DNA from: Algiphilus sp965216485
Lineage (GTDB): Bacteria; Pseudomonadota; Gammaproteobacteria; Nevskiales; Nevskiaceae
Length of the DNA: 64,000 nucleotides
Assembly (NCBI RefSeq): GCF_965216485.1
Contig: NZ_OZ244162.1
Span: 2,852,001-2,916,000 of the forward strand
Direction: 5' to 3'
Part shown: positions 43,687-53,637 of the stretch, piece by piece
Layout: each line of letters opens with the position of its first letter
How positions within the stretch are numbered: the stretch's first letter is position 1
Notes under the pieces: generated by a model
What the model saw: the letters and a program-made list of their open reading frames with translations, nothing else
What the model was told of the DNA's origin: nothing
The model's database searches: none
Translations under genes and position numbers: made by a program

Positions 43687-44319
43687 CTAGCGACACCAGG
43701 GCAGGGTCACCACATTGGGCAGCAGCACGCCAAGCACCGTCAGCCCGCCGAACAACAGCATCACGGTGGCGCCAGTCGCACGCGCGGTTCCGGCAGTAAG
43801 ACGCTGGCCACCAAAGGCCAGGGCCGTCATCGCCGGCAGGGTGCCAAGCCCGAAGGCACCGGCTAGCACCGCACCGCTGACCAGCCCGCCGCTCAAGGCG
43901 CATAAAGCGAGCACGGCATAGAGCATCGGACACGGAACCAAGGCCCACGCCATTCCGCGCCCGAAGAGCTGCGCCGGGTGACGCGCCCGCTGGCTGCATG
44001 GTGGTGGTGCGCGTCGCAGATGCATCAGCCCCACCGCGATCACGGCCGCTGCGGCAAGCAGGCGGAGGGCATTGCCCCAGCCATCACTGGGAAGACTCAG
44101 CATCAGCCAACCGCCCACGACACCGGCGAAAGCGCCGAAAACGAGATACGCGAAGACACGACCCAGATTCACCAGCAGGGCATGGTGCGCCTGGTGGCCT
44201 TCCTGTGCGCGGCCTGTTGCGATCCGCGCGACCGCCGCGCACATCAGCCCGCAGTGCGGAGAAGCGGCCAAGCCCGCGAGAAAGAAGGCGGGCGCCGTCA
44301 GCGCAATGCCGCTAAGCAC
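43687..44319 (-). CDS. TauE/SafE-like transporter of the cco cluster
   Basis: A 210-aa membrane protein with about six TM segments, starting GTG 6 nt after ccoS. The N-terminus LAGLAASPHCGLMCAAVARI and later GMAWALVPCPMLYAVLALC are typical of the DsbD/SafE-like proteins found after ccoS in many gammaproteobacteria. There it is thought to help copper or thiol handling for cbb3 assembly. Its stop codon TAG is part of the CTAG beside the MITE. Confidence 0.85.
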   Translation of the reverse strand: MLSGIALTAPAFFLAGLAASPHCGLMCAAVARIATGRAQEGHQAHHALLVNLGRVFAYLVFGAFAGVVGGWLMLSLPSDGWGNALRLLAAAAVIAVGLMHLRRAPPPCSQRARHPAQLFGRGMAWALVPCPMLYAVLALCALSGGLVSGAVLAGAFGLGTLPAMTALAFGGQRLTAGTARATGATVMLLFGGLTVLGVLLPNVVTLPWCR

Positions 44320-44325
44320 GCGCCC

Positions 44326-44466
44326 TCACTCCTCATCGTCCGGCATGCGCTTGCCGATCTCGTCCAGGTTGTCGAGCTGCCCGTTGTCGACGGCAAAGAA
44401 GAAGAACCAGCAGGCTACGCCCACAAGGGCCAGGGACAGCGGAATCAGCAGATAGAGGCTCAGCAT
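44326..44466 (-). CDS. ccoS: Cytochrome cbb3 maturation protein CcoS
   Basis: A 46-aa single-pass membrane protein needed for cofactor insertion into CcoN. The translation starts LSLYLLIPLSLALVGVACWF, then FFFAVDNGQLDNLDEIGKRM, matching the CcoS pattern (GQFDDLD-like). It follows ccoI directly and is followed by the TauE/SafE gene. Confidence 0.93.
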   Translation of the reverse strand: MLSLYLLIPLSLALVGVACWFFFFAVDNGQLDNLDEIGKRMPDDEE

Positions 44467-44477
44467 GGCATGCCCTC

Positions 44478-46712
44478 CTAGGCGGGCTGCGATACGGGTT
44501 CGGCGGCTGCGTCGGCTGGGTGCGTACGCTTCGACAGGCGCAGCGCGTTACCGACCACCACCAGCGAACTGAGGCCCATGCCGAGGGCCGCAATCCAGGG
44601 AACGAGCACGCCGGAAAATGCGAGCGGCACCATGACGGTGTTGTAGGTTGCGGCCCAGCTGAGGTTCTGCATCACGGTGCGACGGGCACGCTGGGCGGTG
44701 GTCATCAACTCCACCAGTCCGGCCAGGCAACTGCGCGTCAGTAGCGCGTCAGCGTGCGCCTGACTCAGCGCGCTGCCTGAAGCCAGTGCGACCGAGGCAT
44801 CAGCAGCCGTCAGCAAAGGCGCGTCATTGACCCCATCCCCGACGGCGAGCACCGCATGTCCTTCGGCGCGCAGCGCCTGCAACCGCGCCAGCTTGTCGCC
44901 CGGCGACTGGCGCGCGTAGGCATGCGTGATGCCAAGACGCGCTGCCATGTGCTGCACTGCCGACTCGGCATCGCCGGATAGCATGACCACATTCAGCCCC
45001 GAGGCTTGGAGTGCGCGCACCGTCGCCGCGGCATCGGGACGCAGCTGCGGAGAAAAGCCGAACAAGGCGAGCGGGGCGCCGTCTTCGGTCAGCAGGACCC
45101 AGGTCAGGCCGGGTGCATCGTCGGGAATGGTCACAGTCGCTGCTTCGACCAGTGCCTCCGGCGCCCCAAGGGCGTAGCGGCGGTCGTCAATGACGCCGCG
45201 GACGCCGACACCCGCTTCGAAGGTGATGTCGCGCGCGGTCCATCCCGCCTGCTCCGACGCCAGTGCGCGCGCAATGGGATGCGAACTGCCCGACTCCAGC
45301 GCCGCGGCCAGCTGACGGCACTTCGCCGCCGAACGTTGCCCGAGCGGCAGCGTCCGGTCCAGCGTCAGCGAACCGGTGGTCAGAGTGCCGGTCTTGTCGA
45401 AGCACACCGTATCCACGGTGCGCAGTCGCAACAGCACGTCGGCGCGCGCCAACACCGTGCCCTGCCGGGCCAGGCGCGAACTGGCGGAAGCGAGTACCGC
45501 CGGCACCGCCAGCGAGAGCGCGCACGGACAGGTCGCCACCAGCAGCGCCAGTACCACGGCCATGGCGGTGGACGGGTCCTGTGGCCACCACACCATGAGG
45601 GCGATCGCGACCAGACCCAGCATGAAGGACAGGAACCAGCCGGCCACACGGTCGGCGATCATCTGTACGCGCGGTCGCTCATTCTCGGCGCGCTGCATCA
45701 GCCGCGTCACCTGCGACAGCGCACTGCCCTGCCCGACACGCTCGACGGCAATCGTGGCCGGGCTGTGCCCAACATTGATACTGCCCGCCATGACGTTGTC
45801 GCCAGGGCCGCGTTGCACTGCAGCCGACTCGCCGGTGAGTAAGGACTCGTCAAAGGCACCGGCAATGCCATCCAGCGCGCCATCCACCGGGACGCCTTCC
45901 CCCGGCGCGACCACCACCCGATCACCCACCGCCAGAGACGCCACGGGGACGCTACGCACGCCGTCCGCCTCACAGCGCTGCGCCACGCTGGGCTGCGCGC
46001 TGCTCAGCCGTCGCAGATGCGAGGCGGCGCGGGCCTTGCCCATGTCCTGCAATGTACGGGCGCCGAGCAGCAGGAAGACGAACATGACCACCGAATCGAA
46101 GTAGACATCGCCCTGACCGATCAGCGTGTGCCAGGCGCTCACCAGAAAGGCGAGTGAGATGGCCACGGCCACTGGGACGTCCATGGTCATGGTGCGCAGG
46201 CGCAGTGCCCGCGTCGCGCCGCGCAGGAAGGGCCAGCCCCCGTAGAGCGCCACCGGCGTGGCCAGCAGCAGCTCCGCCCAGCGCAGAATGCTGGCCTGCG
46301 CAGGGTCGATGGTGCCGAAGTAATGCCCGCTGGCCAGCATCATGACCTGCATGCCGAGGATGGCGGCGACACCGATGCGCTTCAGGGCGGTACGGCGTTC
46401 CTTGCGGGCGGCGGCTTCGACGGAGGCATCGCCCAACGGCGACGGCCGGAATCCGGCCGCAGCCAGCGCATCCATCAGATCGGACAGACGATAGCGTCGC
46501 GCATCCCAGCTGAAAGTGGCGAGGCCCGCCGTGAGCTGCACCTGGACATCCTCGGTGAAGGGCGCCAGTGCCCGCTCCACGTGCCGTACGCAGGCGCCGC
46601 AATGCATGCCCTCGATGCCCAGAACGGCTTCACGCCGCGTCCCGTTGACGGGCGTGCTGACCACGTCCAGCAAGGGTGCGGCGTCGAAGGCGGCCCAGTC
46701 CGCGGCACTCAC
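44478..46712 (-). CDS. ccoI: Copper-transporting P1B ATPase CcoI
   Basis: Exports or delivers copper for CcoN maturation. In the 744 aa an N-terminal metal site is GMHCGACV (Cys38, Cys41). The CPC transport motif is in ATCPCALSLAVP, and the phosphorylation motif is DKTGT. The hinge reads GDGVNDAPLL. The GTG start overlaps the ccoH stop. Confidence 0.95.
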   Translation of the reverse strand: MSAADWAAFDAAPLLDVVSTPVNGTRREAVLGIEGMHCGACVRHVERALAPFTEDVQVQLTAGLATFSWDARRYRLSDLMDALAAAGFRPSPLGDASVEAAARKERRTALKRIGVAAILGMQVMMLASGHYFGTIDPAQASILRWAELLLATPVALYGGWPFLRGATRALRLRTMTMDVPVAVAISLAFLVSAWHTLIGQGDVYFDSVVMFVFLLLGARTLQDMGKARAASHLRRLSSAQPSVAQRCEADGVRSVPVASLAVGDRVVVAPGEGVPVDGALDGIAGAFDESLLTGESAAVQRGPGDNVMAGSINVGHSPATIAVERVGQGSALSQVTRLMQRAENERPRVQMIADRVAGWFLSFMLGLVAIALMVWWPQDPSTAMAVVLALLVATCPCALSLAVPAVLASASSRLARQGTVLARADVLLRLRTVDTVCFDKTGTLTTGSLTLDRTLPLGQRSAAKCRQLAAALESGSSHPIARALASEQAGWTARDITFEAGVGVRGVIDDRRYALGAPEALVEAATVTIPDDAPGLTWVLLTEDGAPLALFGFSPQLRPDAAATVRALQASGLNVVMLSGDAESAVQHMAARLGITHAYARQSPGDKLARLQALRAEGHAVLAVGDGVNDAPLLTAADASVALASGSALSQAHADALLTRSCLAGLVELMTTAQRARRTVMQNLSWAATYNTVMVPLAFSGVLVPWIAALGMGLSSLVVVGNALRLSKRTHPADAAAEPVSQPA

Positions 46713-46887
46713 TGCGAGACCGTCTCCTCGGCGCTGCTCAGACCGGCCAGTCGGTCGCTGCGACCTTCCACCAGCGGCGAGTAGCTGTTCTGGCTCGCGA
46801 TCATCAGGGTCGTGATCCCTGCCACCACCGTGATCAGAGGAATGCCGATGACCAGCATCAGCTCAAGCGGAAGACGACGCAGGAAAG

Positions 46888-46891
<4 letters not shown>
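46709..46891 (-). CDS. ccoH: Short CcoH/FixH-like protein
   Basis: A 60-aa protein with a single TM segment (LELMLVIGIPLITVVAGITTL) and a short periplasmic tail. FixH/CcoH proteins are normally about 150-170 aa; this one retains only the N-terminal membrane part and the first residues after it. ATGA overlap with ccoG and GTGA overlap with ccoI fix it in the operon in the ccoH position. Assignment rests mostly on position. Confidence 0.7.
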
Positions 46892-48264
<1,373 letters not shown>

Positions 48265-48292
48265 GCCTTTCTTGTTTGTGTGCGGTGGGTGC

Positions 48293-48553
48293 TTATCGCG
48301 GGCGTCCGGCCAATGACCAGGCAATCACCGCCGGCACCAGGGCAATCAGCCAGATCACGGCGAAGCAGCCCGCGAGCAGGCCCCACCCGGGCCGGTCGCC
48401 GGAGACCAGCAGGGTTTCCCAGCCCATCAGCAGCGCGAGCATGGCGAGTACCGCGCCAATGAAGGCGGCCCAACTGACCGAGGCAGCGCGCCGGAACCGG
48501 TAGGACCAGTCCGGCGCGCGTTCGCGTGCGACCAGGATCTGCGGATCCTTCAT
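48293..48553 (-). CDS. Small two-TM protein between ccoP and ccoG
   Basis: An 86-aa protein with two hydrophobic segments (WAAFIGAVLAMLALLMGWE and LLAGCFAVIWLIALVPAVIAW). It has a basic N-terminus (KDPQILVARERAPDWSYRFRR). It starts on an ATGA overlap with ccoP and ends 28 bp before ccoG. I do not recognise a family; the position implies a role with the cbb3 oxidase. Confidence 0.75.
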   Translation of the reverse strand: MKDPQILVARERAPDWSYRFRRAASVSWAAFIGAVLAMLALLMGWETLLVSGDRPGWGLLAGCFAVIWLIALVPAVIAWSLAGRPR

Positions 48554-49449
48554 TCAGTCGCCCCACCATTGAGACCAAGCACGTAGGCGGCCAGCAGATC
48601 GATGTCGGTCTCGCTCAGCGTCTTGCCGAAGGCCGGCATATTGCCGTTGCGGCCGAACAGGACCGACTGGCGTACGGCTTCCTCGCTGCCGCCATAGAGC
48701 CATTCGCCATTGCGCAGGTTGGGGGCGCCCATCATCGGGTTGCCCTTGCCCTCGGGCCCGTGGCAGGCCATGCAGTTGCGTTGATAGGTCTGCTGCGCCA
48801 GTTCCAGACGTTCGCCGCGAAGATCCGCGTCTTCCCAGTTGCGGACGTATTCGATCAGAACTGGCACCGCTTCCTGATCCAGCGTGGCGTAGAACTGCGG
48901 CATGACCGCCTGACGGCCCTTGGCAATCGAGGTATGGATGGCCTTGGCATCGCCACCCCACAGCCAGACGTCATCCCGCAGATTCGGGAAGCCCACCGCA
49001 CCTTGTGCATTGACACCGTGGCAGCCGGCACACTGAATGGAATAAAGCTCGCTGCCGAAGCTGCGCGCCGCCGGGTCACCGGCCAACTCGGTCACGCTCT
49101 TGCCCTCGAACTGGGCATAGAAGCTCTGACGCTGCTCCTGCACTTCGGCCAGCCGCTCATCGTGCTGCTTGTGCTGACTCCAGCCGAGCAGGCCCGGGAA
49201 GTTGCCAAGGCCCGGATAGGCCACCAGATAACCCAGCGCGAAGACAATGCTGAGTACGAAGGTATGCAGCCACCAGCGCGGGAGCGGATTGTTGAGTTCG
49301 CGCAGATCCTCGTCCCACACGTGGTCCTTCTCGGCGCCTTCGGCCACTTCGCCGGGCTGCTTCTTGGAGGTCCAGATCAGCAGCCAGACGCAGGCGAGAA
49401 TGTTCAGGAGAACGACCACCGTGACCGTCACACTCCAAAAGGTACTCAT
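48550..49449 (-). CDS. ccoP: Cytochrome cbb3 oxidase subunit III
   Basis: Dihaem c-type subunit receiving electrons for the oxidase. The 299 aa have N-terminal TM helices and the two haem motifs CAGCHG and CMACHG, with the second domain ending near the C-terminus. It overlaps ccoQ by 4 nt and the small protein gene by 4 nt. Confidence 0.97.
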   Translation of the reverse strand: MSTFWSVTVTVVVLLNILACVWLLIWTSKKQPGEVAEGAEKDHVWDEDLRELNNPLPRWWLHTFVLSIVFALGYLVAYPGLGNFPGLLGWSQHKQHDERLAEVQEQRQSFYAQFEGKSVTELAGDPAARSFGSELYSIQCAGCHGVNAQGAVGFPNLRDDVWLWGGDAKAIHTSIAKGRQAVMPQFYATLDQEAVPVLIEYVRNWEDADLRGERLELAQQTYQRNCMACHGPEGKGNPMMGAPNLRNGEWLYGGSEEAVRQSVLFGRNGNMPAFGKTLSETDIDLLAAYVLGLNGGATE

Positions 49450-49613
49450 GAGTGGTTCTCCTTGCGATGGGCCTCGTGGCCATCCTCTTCTTCATCGTTG
49501 AACGGCAGACGTGCCGCTTCTTCAAAGTCCGCCTTTTTGTGGCGGCTGTAGGCCCATACGCAGACGCCCAGGAAGGCGATCATGGCCAGCAGCGTGACGA
49601 TTCCTTGCAGCAT
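49446..49613 (-). CDS. ccoQ: Cytochrome cbb3 oxidase subunit IV (CcoQ)
   Basis: A 55-aa single-pass subunit that stabilises the complex. The translation starts LQGIVTLLAMIAFLGVCVWA, followed by SRHKKADFEEAARLPFNDE, the CcoQ pattern with the AARLPF segment. It is coupled at both ends to ccoO and ccoP. Confidence 0.93.
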   Translation of the reverse strand: MLQGIVTLLAMIAFLGVCVWAYSRHKKADFEEAARLPFNDEEEDGHEAHRKENHS

Positions 49614-50224
49614 CAGTTGGCCTCCGGCTGGTCCGGAGCGCGCAGGCCCTGGAGGTAGGCAATGAGGGCATCCATCTTGGTCTTGCCGGTCACTGCATCC
49701 GGTGCGGCGGCAATCTGCTCCTCGGTATAGGGCACCCCCACCCGCTTCATGGCCCGCATCATGGCCTGGACTTCCTGTTCATCCAGATCCTGCTCCGCCA
49801 GCCAGGGATAGCCCGGCATATTCGACTCGGGTACCAGGTCGCGGGGATTGATCATGTGCAGACGGTGCCACTCGTCGCTGTAGCGACCGCCCACCCGTGC
49901 CAGATCGGGCCCGGTGCGCTTGGAGCCCCACTGGAAGGGGTGGTCGTAGACAAACTCACCCGCCACCGAGTAGGAGCCGTAGCGCAGGGTCTCTTCGTGC
50001 AGCGAACGCACCATCTGCGAATGACAGCCGTAGCAGCCCTCGCGCAGGTAGACGTCGCGACCCGCCAGGCGAAGCGCGCTGTAGGGTTCCACCCCCGGCG
50101 CCGGTTCCTTGCTGATCCCGGCCGCCATCAGCGGCACGATCTGAATGAATCCGCCGACACTGATCACCAGTGCGATGAGCACGGCCATCAGGACGATGTT
50201 CTTTTCAACCTTCTCGTGGTTCAT
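49613..50224 (-). CDS. ccoO: Cytochrome cbb3 oxidase subunit II
   Basis: Membrane-anchored monohaem cytochrome c. The 203 aa have one N-terminal TM helix, then the haem motif EGCYGCHSQMVR and RVGGRYSDEWHRLHM typical of CcoO. The start overlaps the ccoN stop by 4 nt. Confidence 0.97.
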   Translation of the reverse strand: MNHEKVEKNIVLMAVLIALVISVGGFIQIVPLMAAGISKEPAPGVEPYSALRLAGRDVYLREGCYGCHSQMVRSLHEETLRYGSYSVAGEFVYDHPFQWGSKRTGPDLARVGGRYSDEWHRLHMINPRDLVPESNMPGYPWLAEQDLDEQEVQAMMRAMKRVGVPYTEEQIAAAPDAVTGKTKMDALIAYLQGLRAPDQPEAN

Positions 50225-51654
50225 GCCCGGGCCTCCGCGACGGTGAACTGTGCCGCTTGCTGGCCGGCGATCGTCTTCCAGACATTCCAGGCCATGATGA
50301 ACATGCCGGACAGGAAGAGGGCACCGCCGAGCAGACGGACTGCGTAGTAGGGATAGGTGGCGTTGAGCGCCTCCATGAAGCTGTAGGTGAGGGTTCCGTC
50401 ATCCTCGACTGCGCGCCACATCAGGCCCTGCATGATCCCGGCGACCCACATCGAGGCGGCGTACAGCACCACGCCGATGGTGGACAGCCAGAAGTGCAGA
50501 TTGATGGCCGGCACGCTGTACATTTCGGAGCGGCCCCACAGCTTCGGAATCAGCGCGTAGAGCGATCCGATGGAGATCATCGCCACCCAGCCGAGCGCGC
50601 CGGAGTGCACGTGACCGATGGTCCAGTCCGTGTAGTGCGAGAGCGCATTGACCGTCTTGATCGACATCATCGGACCCTCGAAGGTCGACATGCCGTAGAA
50701 GGACAGCGACACGATCAGGAACTTCAGGATCGGGTCTTCGCGCAGCTTATGCCAGGCCCCCGACAGCGTCATGATGCCGTTGATCATGCCGCCCCAGCTG
50801 GGCGCGAACAGAATCAGAGAGAAGGCCATACCCAGCGACTGCACCCAGTCCGGCAGCGCCGTGTAGTGCAGGTGGTGCGGGCCCGCCCACATGTAGATGG
50901 AAATCAGCGCCCAGAAGTGGACGATGGACAGCCGATAGGAGAAGACGGGCCGACCGGCCTGCTTGGGCACGAAGTAATACATCATGCCGAGGAAGCCGGC
51001 GGTCAGGAAGAAGCCGACCGCGTTGTGCCCGTACCACCACTGCACCATCGCGTCGACCACGCCGGGGTAGACCGAATAGGACTTCCACATGCTCACCGGG
51101 ATGGCGGCGTTGTTAACGATATGCAGCATCGCCACCGCGATGATGAAGGCACCGTAGAACCAGTTGGCCACATAGATGTGCTTGACCCGGCGCGTGGCGA
51201 TCGTCCCGAAGAAGACAACCGCGTAGGCGACCCAGACCACGGCAATCAGCAGCGCGATCGGCCATTCCAGCTCGGCGTATTCCTTAGACTGCGTGATGCC
51301 AAGGGGCAGCGTGATGGCCGCTGCCACGATGACCGTCTGCCATCCCCAGAAGGTGAAGGCCGCCAGCTTGGGCGCGAACAGCGGCGCGTGACAGGTGCGC
51401 TGCACGATCCAGTAGCTGGTCGCGATCAGGGCGCTGCCGCCAAAGGCGAAAATCACCGCATTGGTGTGCAGTGGCCGGAGACGGCTGTAGGTCAGCCAGG
51501 GCGTATCGAAGTTGAGCGCCGGCCACATGAGCTGCGCGGCGATCAGCACGCCCACCGTCATGCCGACGATGCCCCAAACCACCGTCATCAGCGTGAACTG
51601 ACGGACGACCTTGTCGTGATACTTGGCCGGCGAAGCCGGAATCGTAGTAGCCAT
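50221..51654 (-). CDS. ccoN: Cytochrome cbb3 oxidase catalytic subunit I
   Basis: Haem-copper oxygen-reducing subunit with high oxygen affinity. The 477 aa have 12 TM segments. Visible markers include RLRPLHTNAVIF (haem-ligand histidine), WYGHNAVGFFLTAGFLG (CuB and haem b3 region) and HVHSGALGW. First gene of the run ccoNOQP-(86 aa)-ccoGHIS-TauE/SafE. An FNR-like box is upstream. Confidence 0.98.
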   Translation of the reverse strand: MATTIPASPAKYHDKVVRQFTLMTVVWGIVGMTVGVLIAAQLMWPALNFDTPWLTYSRLRPLHTNAVIFAFGGSALIATSYWIVQRTCHAPLFAPKLAAFTFWGWQTVIVAAAITLPLGITQSKEYAELEWPIALLIAVVWVAYAVVFFGTIATRRVKHIYVANWFYGAFIIAVAMLHIVNNAAIPVSMWKSYSVYPGVVDAMVQWWYGHNAVGFFLTAGFLGMMYYFVPKQAGRPVFSYRLSIVHFWALISIYMWAGPHHLHYTALPDWVQSLGMAFSLILFAPSWGGMINGIMTLSGAWHKLREDPILKFLIVSLSFYGMSTFEGPMMSIKTVNALSHYTDWTIGHVHSGALGWVAMISIGSLYALIPKLWGRSEMYSVPAINLHFWLSTIGVVLYAASMWVAGIMQGLMWRAVEDDGTLTYSFMEALNATYPYYAVRLLGGALFLSGMFIMAWNVWKTIAGQQAAQFTVAEARA

Positions 51655-51711
51655 TGGGGCTCCTCCCCTATCGAACGGCGCACATCGTCAGACACAAGCC
51701 CCCGTGCTGCG

Positions 51712-51725
51712 ATGACCTGGATCAA
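51712..51725 (-). promoter_or_regulatory. FNR/ANR-like box upstream of ccoN
   Basis: On the minus strand TTGATCCAGGTCAT: the left half-site is perfect and the right half is GTCAT, close to the TTGAT-N4-GTCAA form known at cbb3 operons. It is centred about 64 bp before the ccoN ATG. The rest of the 358-bp gap to the TetR gene (51655-52012) is relatively AT-rich and holds no supported gene. Confidence 0.7.
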
Positions 51726-51977
51726 TAGCGCTCTCGACTTTGGTCGTATTGCGCTTTTTCGAGTCTATGCTGCGCACCGTGCCATAGCATTTCGACGGTT
51801 GCGAGGCACACAAAAAGCTCCATCGGTTACACAGGCATCGAAGCCACAAAAGACCATCCAGGCTATTGATTTCAAGATCTTTTCCGAGCAGCGTATTGAT
51901 CGATCATCGACGCTGTTCACGGCCACCCCGCCTGGTCGGGTTCCAAGGCACGCTTCTCCGTGCTGCACTGCGCGCCA

Positions 51978-52019
51978 TTGACAAATGACCCACAGTCATT
52001 AATAGTTGACTGATGGTCA
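51978..52019 (+). promoter_or_regulatory. TetR-gene promoter with twin TGAC-N5-GTCA operators
   Basis: A perfect -35 TTGACA (51978-51983) is followed by exactly 17 bp and the -10-like AATAGT (52001-52006). Operator 1, TGAC-CCACA-GTCA (51986-51998, extending to AATGAC/GTCATT), fills the spacer. Operator 2, TGAC-TGATG-GTCA (52007-52019), covers the start codon. The operator centres are 21 bp apart, two helical turns. The predicted transcription start falls on or next to the ATG at 52013. Confidence 0.75.
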
Positions 52020-52693
52020 GTAACGCACCGGTATTGAAGCGCGCGCATCACCCCGCCCAGCAGGCCGATCGGCGCAGGCACATTCTGCAGACTGCCCGCA
52101 GCCTGCTAGCCGAGGTGCCCTACGAACAACTGGCCATGGCACGCATCGCCCGGCAGGCCGAGATCGCCAAGGGCACGGTCTATCTGTATTTCCCGGCCAA
52201 GGAAGCGGTCTTCGTTGCATTGATCAGCGAGGAATTCGATGCCTGCTTCGACGCGCTGGGACATCTGCTCGATGCACTCCCTGCGCCAGCGTCGCCCGAT
52301 GCGGTGGCAAGCGCCTTCACCCGTGCCATTGGCTCGCGCCCGCTGCTGCTGCGGCTGATCGGGCTGCTGCATGTCGTCCTGGAGCACAACATCGACGAAG
52401 CGACCGCGCGTCGTTTCAAGCAAAGCCTGCGTGACCGCCTCATCCCTATCGCTGCCACCCTGGAGCGCCTGCTGCCGCAATGCGTTCCGGGCGACGGGTT
52501 CCGACTCATGCTGAACGCACACATACTCAGCGTGGGTTGGCAGCACGCCGCCGATCCTGCGCCGGTAATCCGCACCGTGCAGGCGGAACCGCCGCTATCC
52601 ATGTTCGCGGTGGATTTCGCAACCGAGTTTCAACACACATTTTCCGCCGTATTGCGCGGCTGGACACCCGGAGGATTCACCCATGGCGCATAA
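52013..52693 (+). CDS. TetR-family transcriptional regulator
   Basis: A 226-aa repressor. The N-terminal TetR helix-turn-helix runs RRRHILQTARSLLAEVPYEQ to GTVYLYFPAKEAVF (about residues 20-67), and a helical ligand domain follows. Twin palindromes at its promoter suggest autoregulation. It overlaps the SDR gene by 11 nt, so the SDR and perhaps the next hydrolase are its likely targets. A fatty acyl or related ligand is a guess from the neighbours. Confidence 0.92.
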   Translation: MVSNAPVLKRAHHPAQQADRRRHILQTARSLLAEVPYEQLAMARIARQAEIAKGTVYLYFPAKEAVFVALISEEFDACFDALGHLLDALPAPASPDAVASAFTRAIGSRPLLLRLIGLLHVVLEHNIDEATARRFKQSLRDRLIPIAATLERLLPQCVPGDGFRLMLNAHILSVGWQHAADPAPVIRTVQAEPPLSMFAVDFATEFQHTFSAVLRGWTPGGFTHGA

Positions 52694-53477
52694 CGATCTT
52701 AGCGGCCAGACCGCAATCATCACCGGCGCTTCCAGCGGCCTCGGCGTGGATTTCGCGCGCGAACTGGCCGCACGCGGTGCCCGGCTCATTCTGGTCGCTC
52801 GGCGCGAGGCGCAGTTGCAGCAGGTCTGTGAGGACCTGCGCAGCAGCCACGGCGCCGATGTCGTCTATCGCGTCGCCGATCTCGGCGATCCCGCCGCCTG
52901 CACCGCGCTCCACCAGGCGCTGAGCGACGAAGGGCAGCGCGTCGACATCCTGATAAACAATGCCGGTTTCGGCCTCTTCGGCGACTTCTGCGATCTCTCC
53001 TGGGAGCGCACCGAACAGATGCTGCAGGTGGATGTGGTCGCCCTCACCCACCTCACCCGACTCTTCGTCGACGGCATGGTGTCGCGTGGCCGCGGGCGCA
53101 TCATGCTGATCTCCTCCGTCGGCGCCTTCCAGCCATCGCCTGGCTATGCCGCCTACGCCGCCGCCAAAGCCTATGTCCTCAGCCTGGGACATGCCCTGCA
53201 CTTCGAGCTGCGCGGGACTGGCGTCACCTGCACGACCGTCTGCCCCGGAGTCACCGCGACGGAATTCCTGCAGGTGTCCGGCCAGAAGAAGACCTGGTTC
53301 CACAAGGCAACGATGATGACCAGCGCGGCCGTCGCACGCATGGGCGTCAAGCGCATGCTGGCCGGACGACCGGAGATCGTGACCGGGCTGGTCAACGCGC
53401 TCAGCGCCTTCTCGATGCGCTTCCTGCCTCGGCAGCTACAGGCGCTGATTGCCTATTTCGCCATGCGCAACCGCTAG
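52683..53477 (+). CDS. Short-chain dehydrogenase/reductase
   Basis: A 264-aa classical SDR. The cofactor motif is TGASSGLG near residues 15-22, NNAG occurs mid-protein, and the catalytic serine is in ISSVGAFQ with YAAAK. Arg after the second strand (VARREAQ) suggests NADP(H). The C-terminal FLPRQLQALIAYF could touch the membrane, as in fatty aldehyde or acyl reductase-type SDRs. The substrate is not established. Confidence 0.9.
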   Translation: MAHNDLSGQTAIITGASSGLGVDFARELAARGARLILVARREAQLQQVCEDLRSSHGADVVYRVADLGDPAACTALHQALSDEGQRVDILINNAGFGLFGDFCDLSWERTEQMLQVDVVALTHLTRLFVDGMVSRGRGRIMLISSVGAFQPSPGYAAYAAAKAYVLSLGHALHFELRGTGVTCTTVCPGVTATEFLQVSGQKKTWFHKATMMTSAAVARMGVKRMLAGRPEIVTGLVNALSAFSMRFLPRQLQALIAYFAMRNR

Positions 53478-53637
53478 CCTCGTACTGCGCTGGTCGGTCC
53501 GGATGCCCGGCGCAATGGCGCCGCGCATCCCTCGGCGGGCAGCAGCCACTACAATGCGCAGCCGTTCGGGACATCTGTCACCCCCGGAACGCCGCCCAGC
53601 GTTGCTTGCAACGAGCCCTCGCGACCCCTTTTGACCC

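Noticed and set aside
51765..51968. 67-codon minus-strand frame in the ccoN-TetR gap
   Set aside because: Atypical codon use, no RBS, no recognisable product, and it lies in a regulatory gap.
50257..51981. Long plus-strand frame opposite ccoN
   Set aside because: Shadow of the ccoN membrane helices; the translation is rich in His, Arg and Asp without hydrophobic or domain structure.
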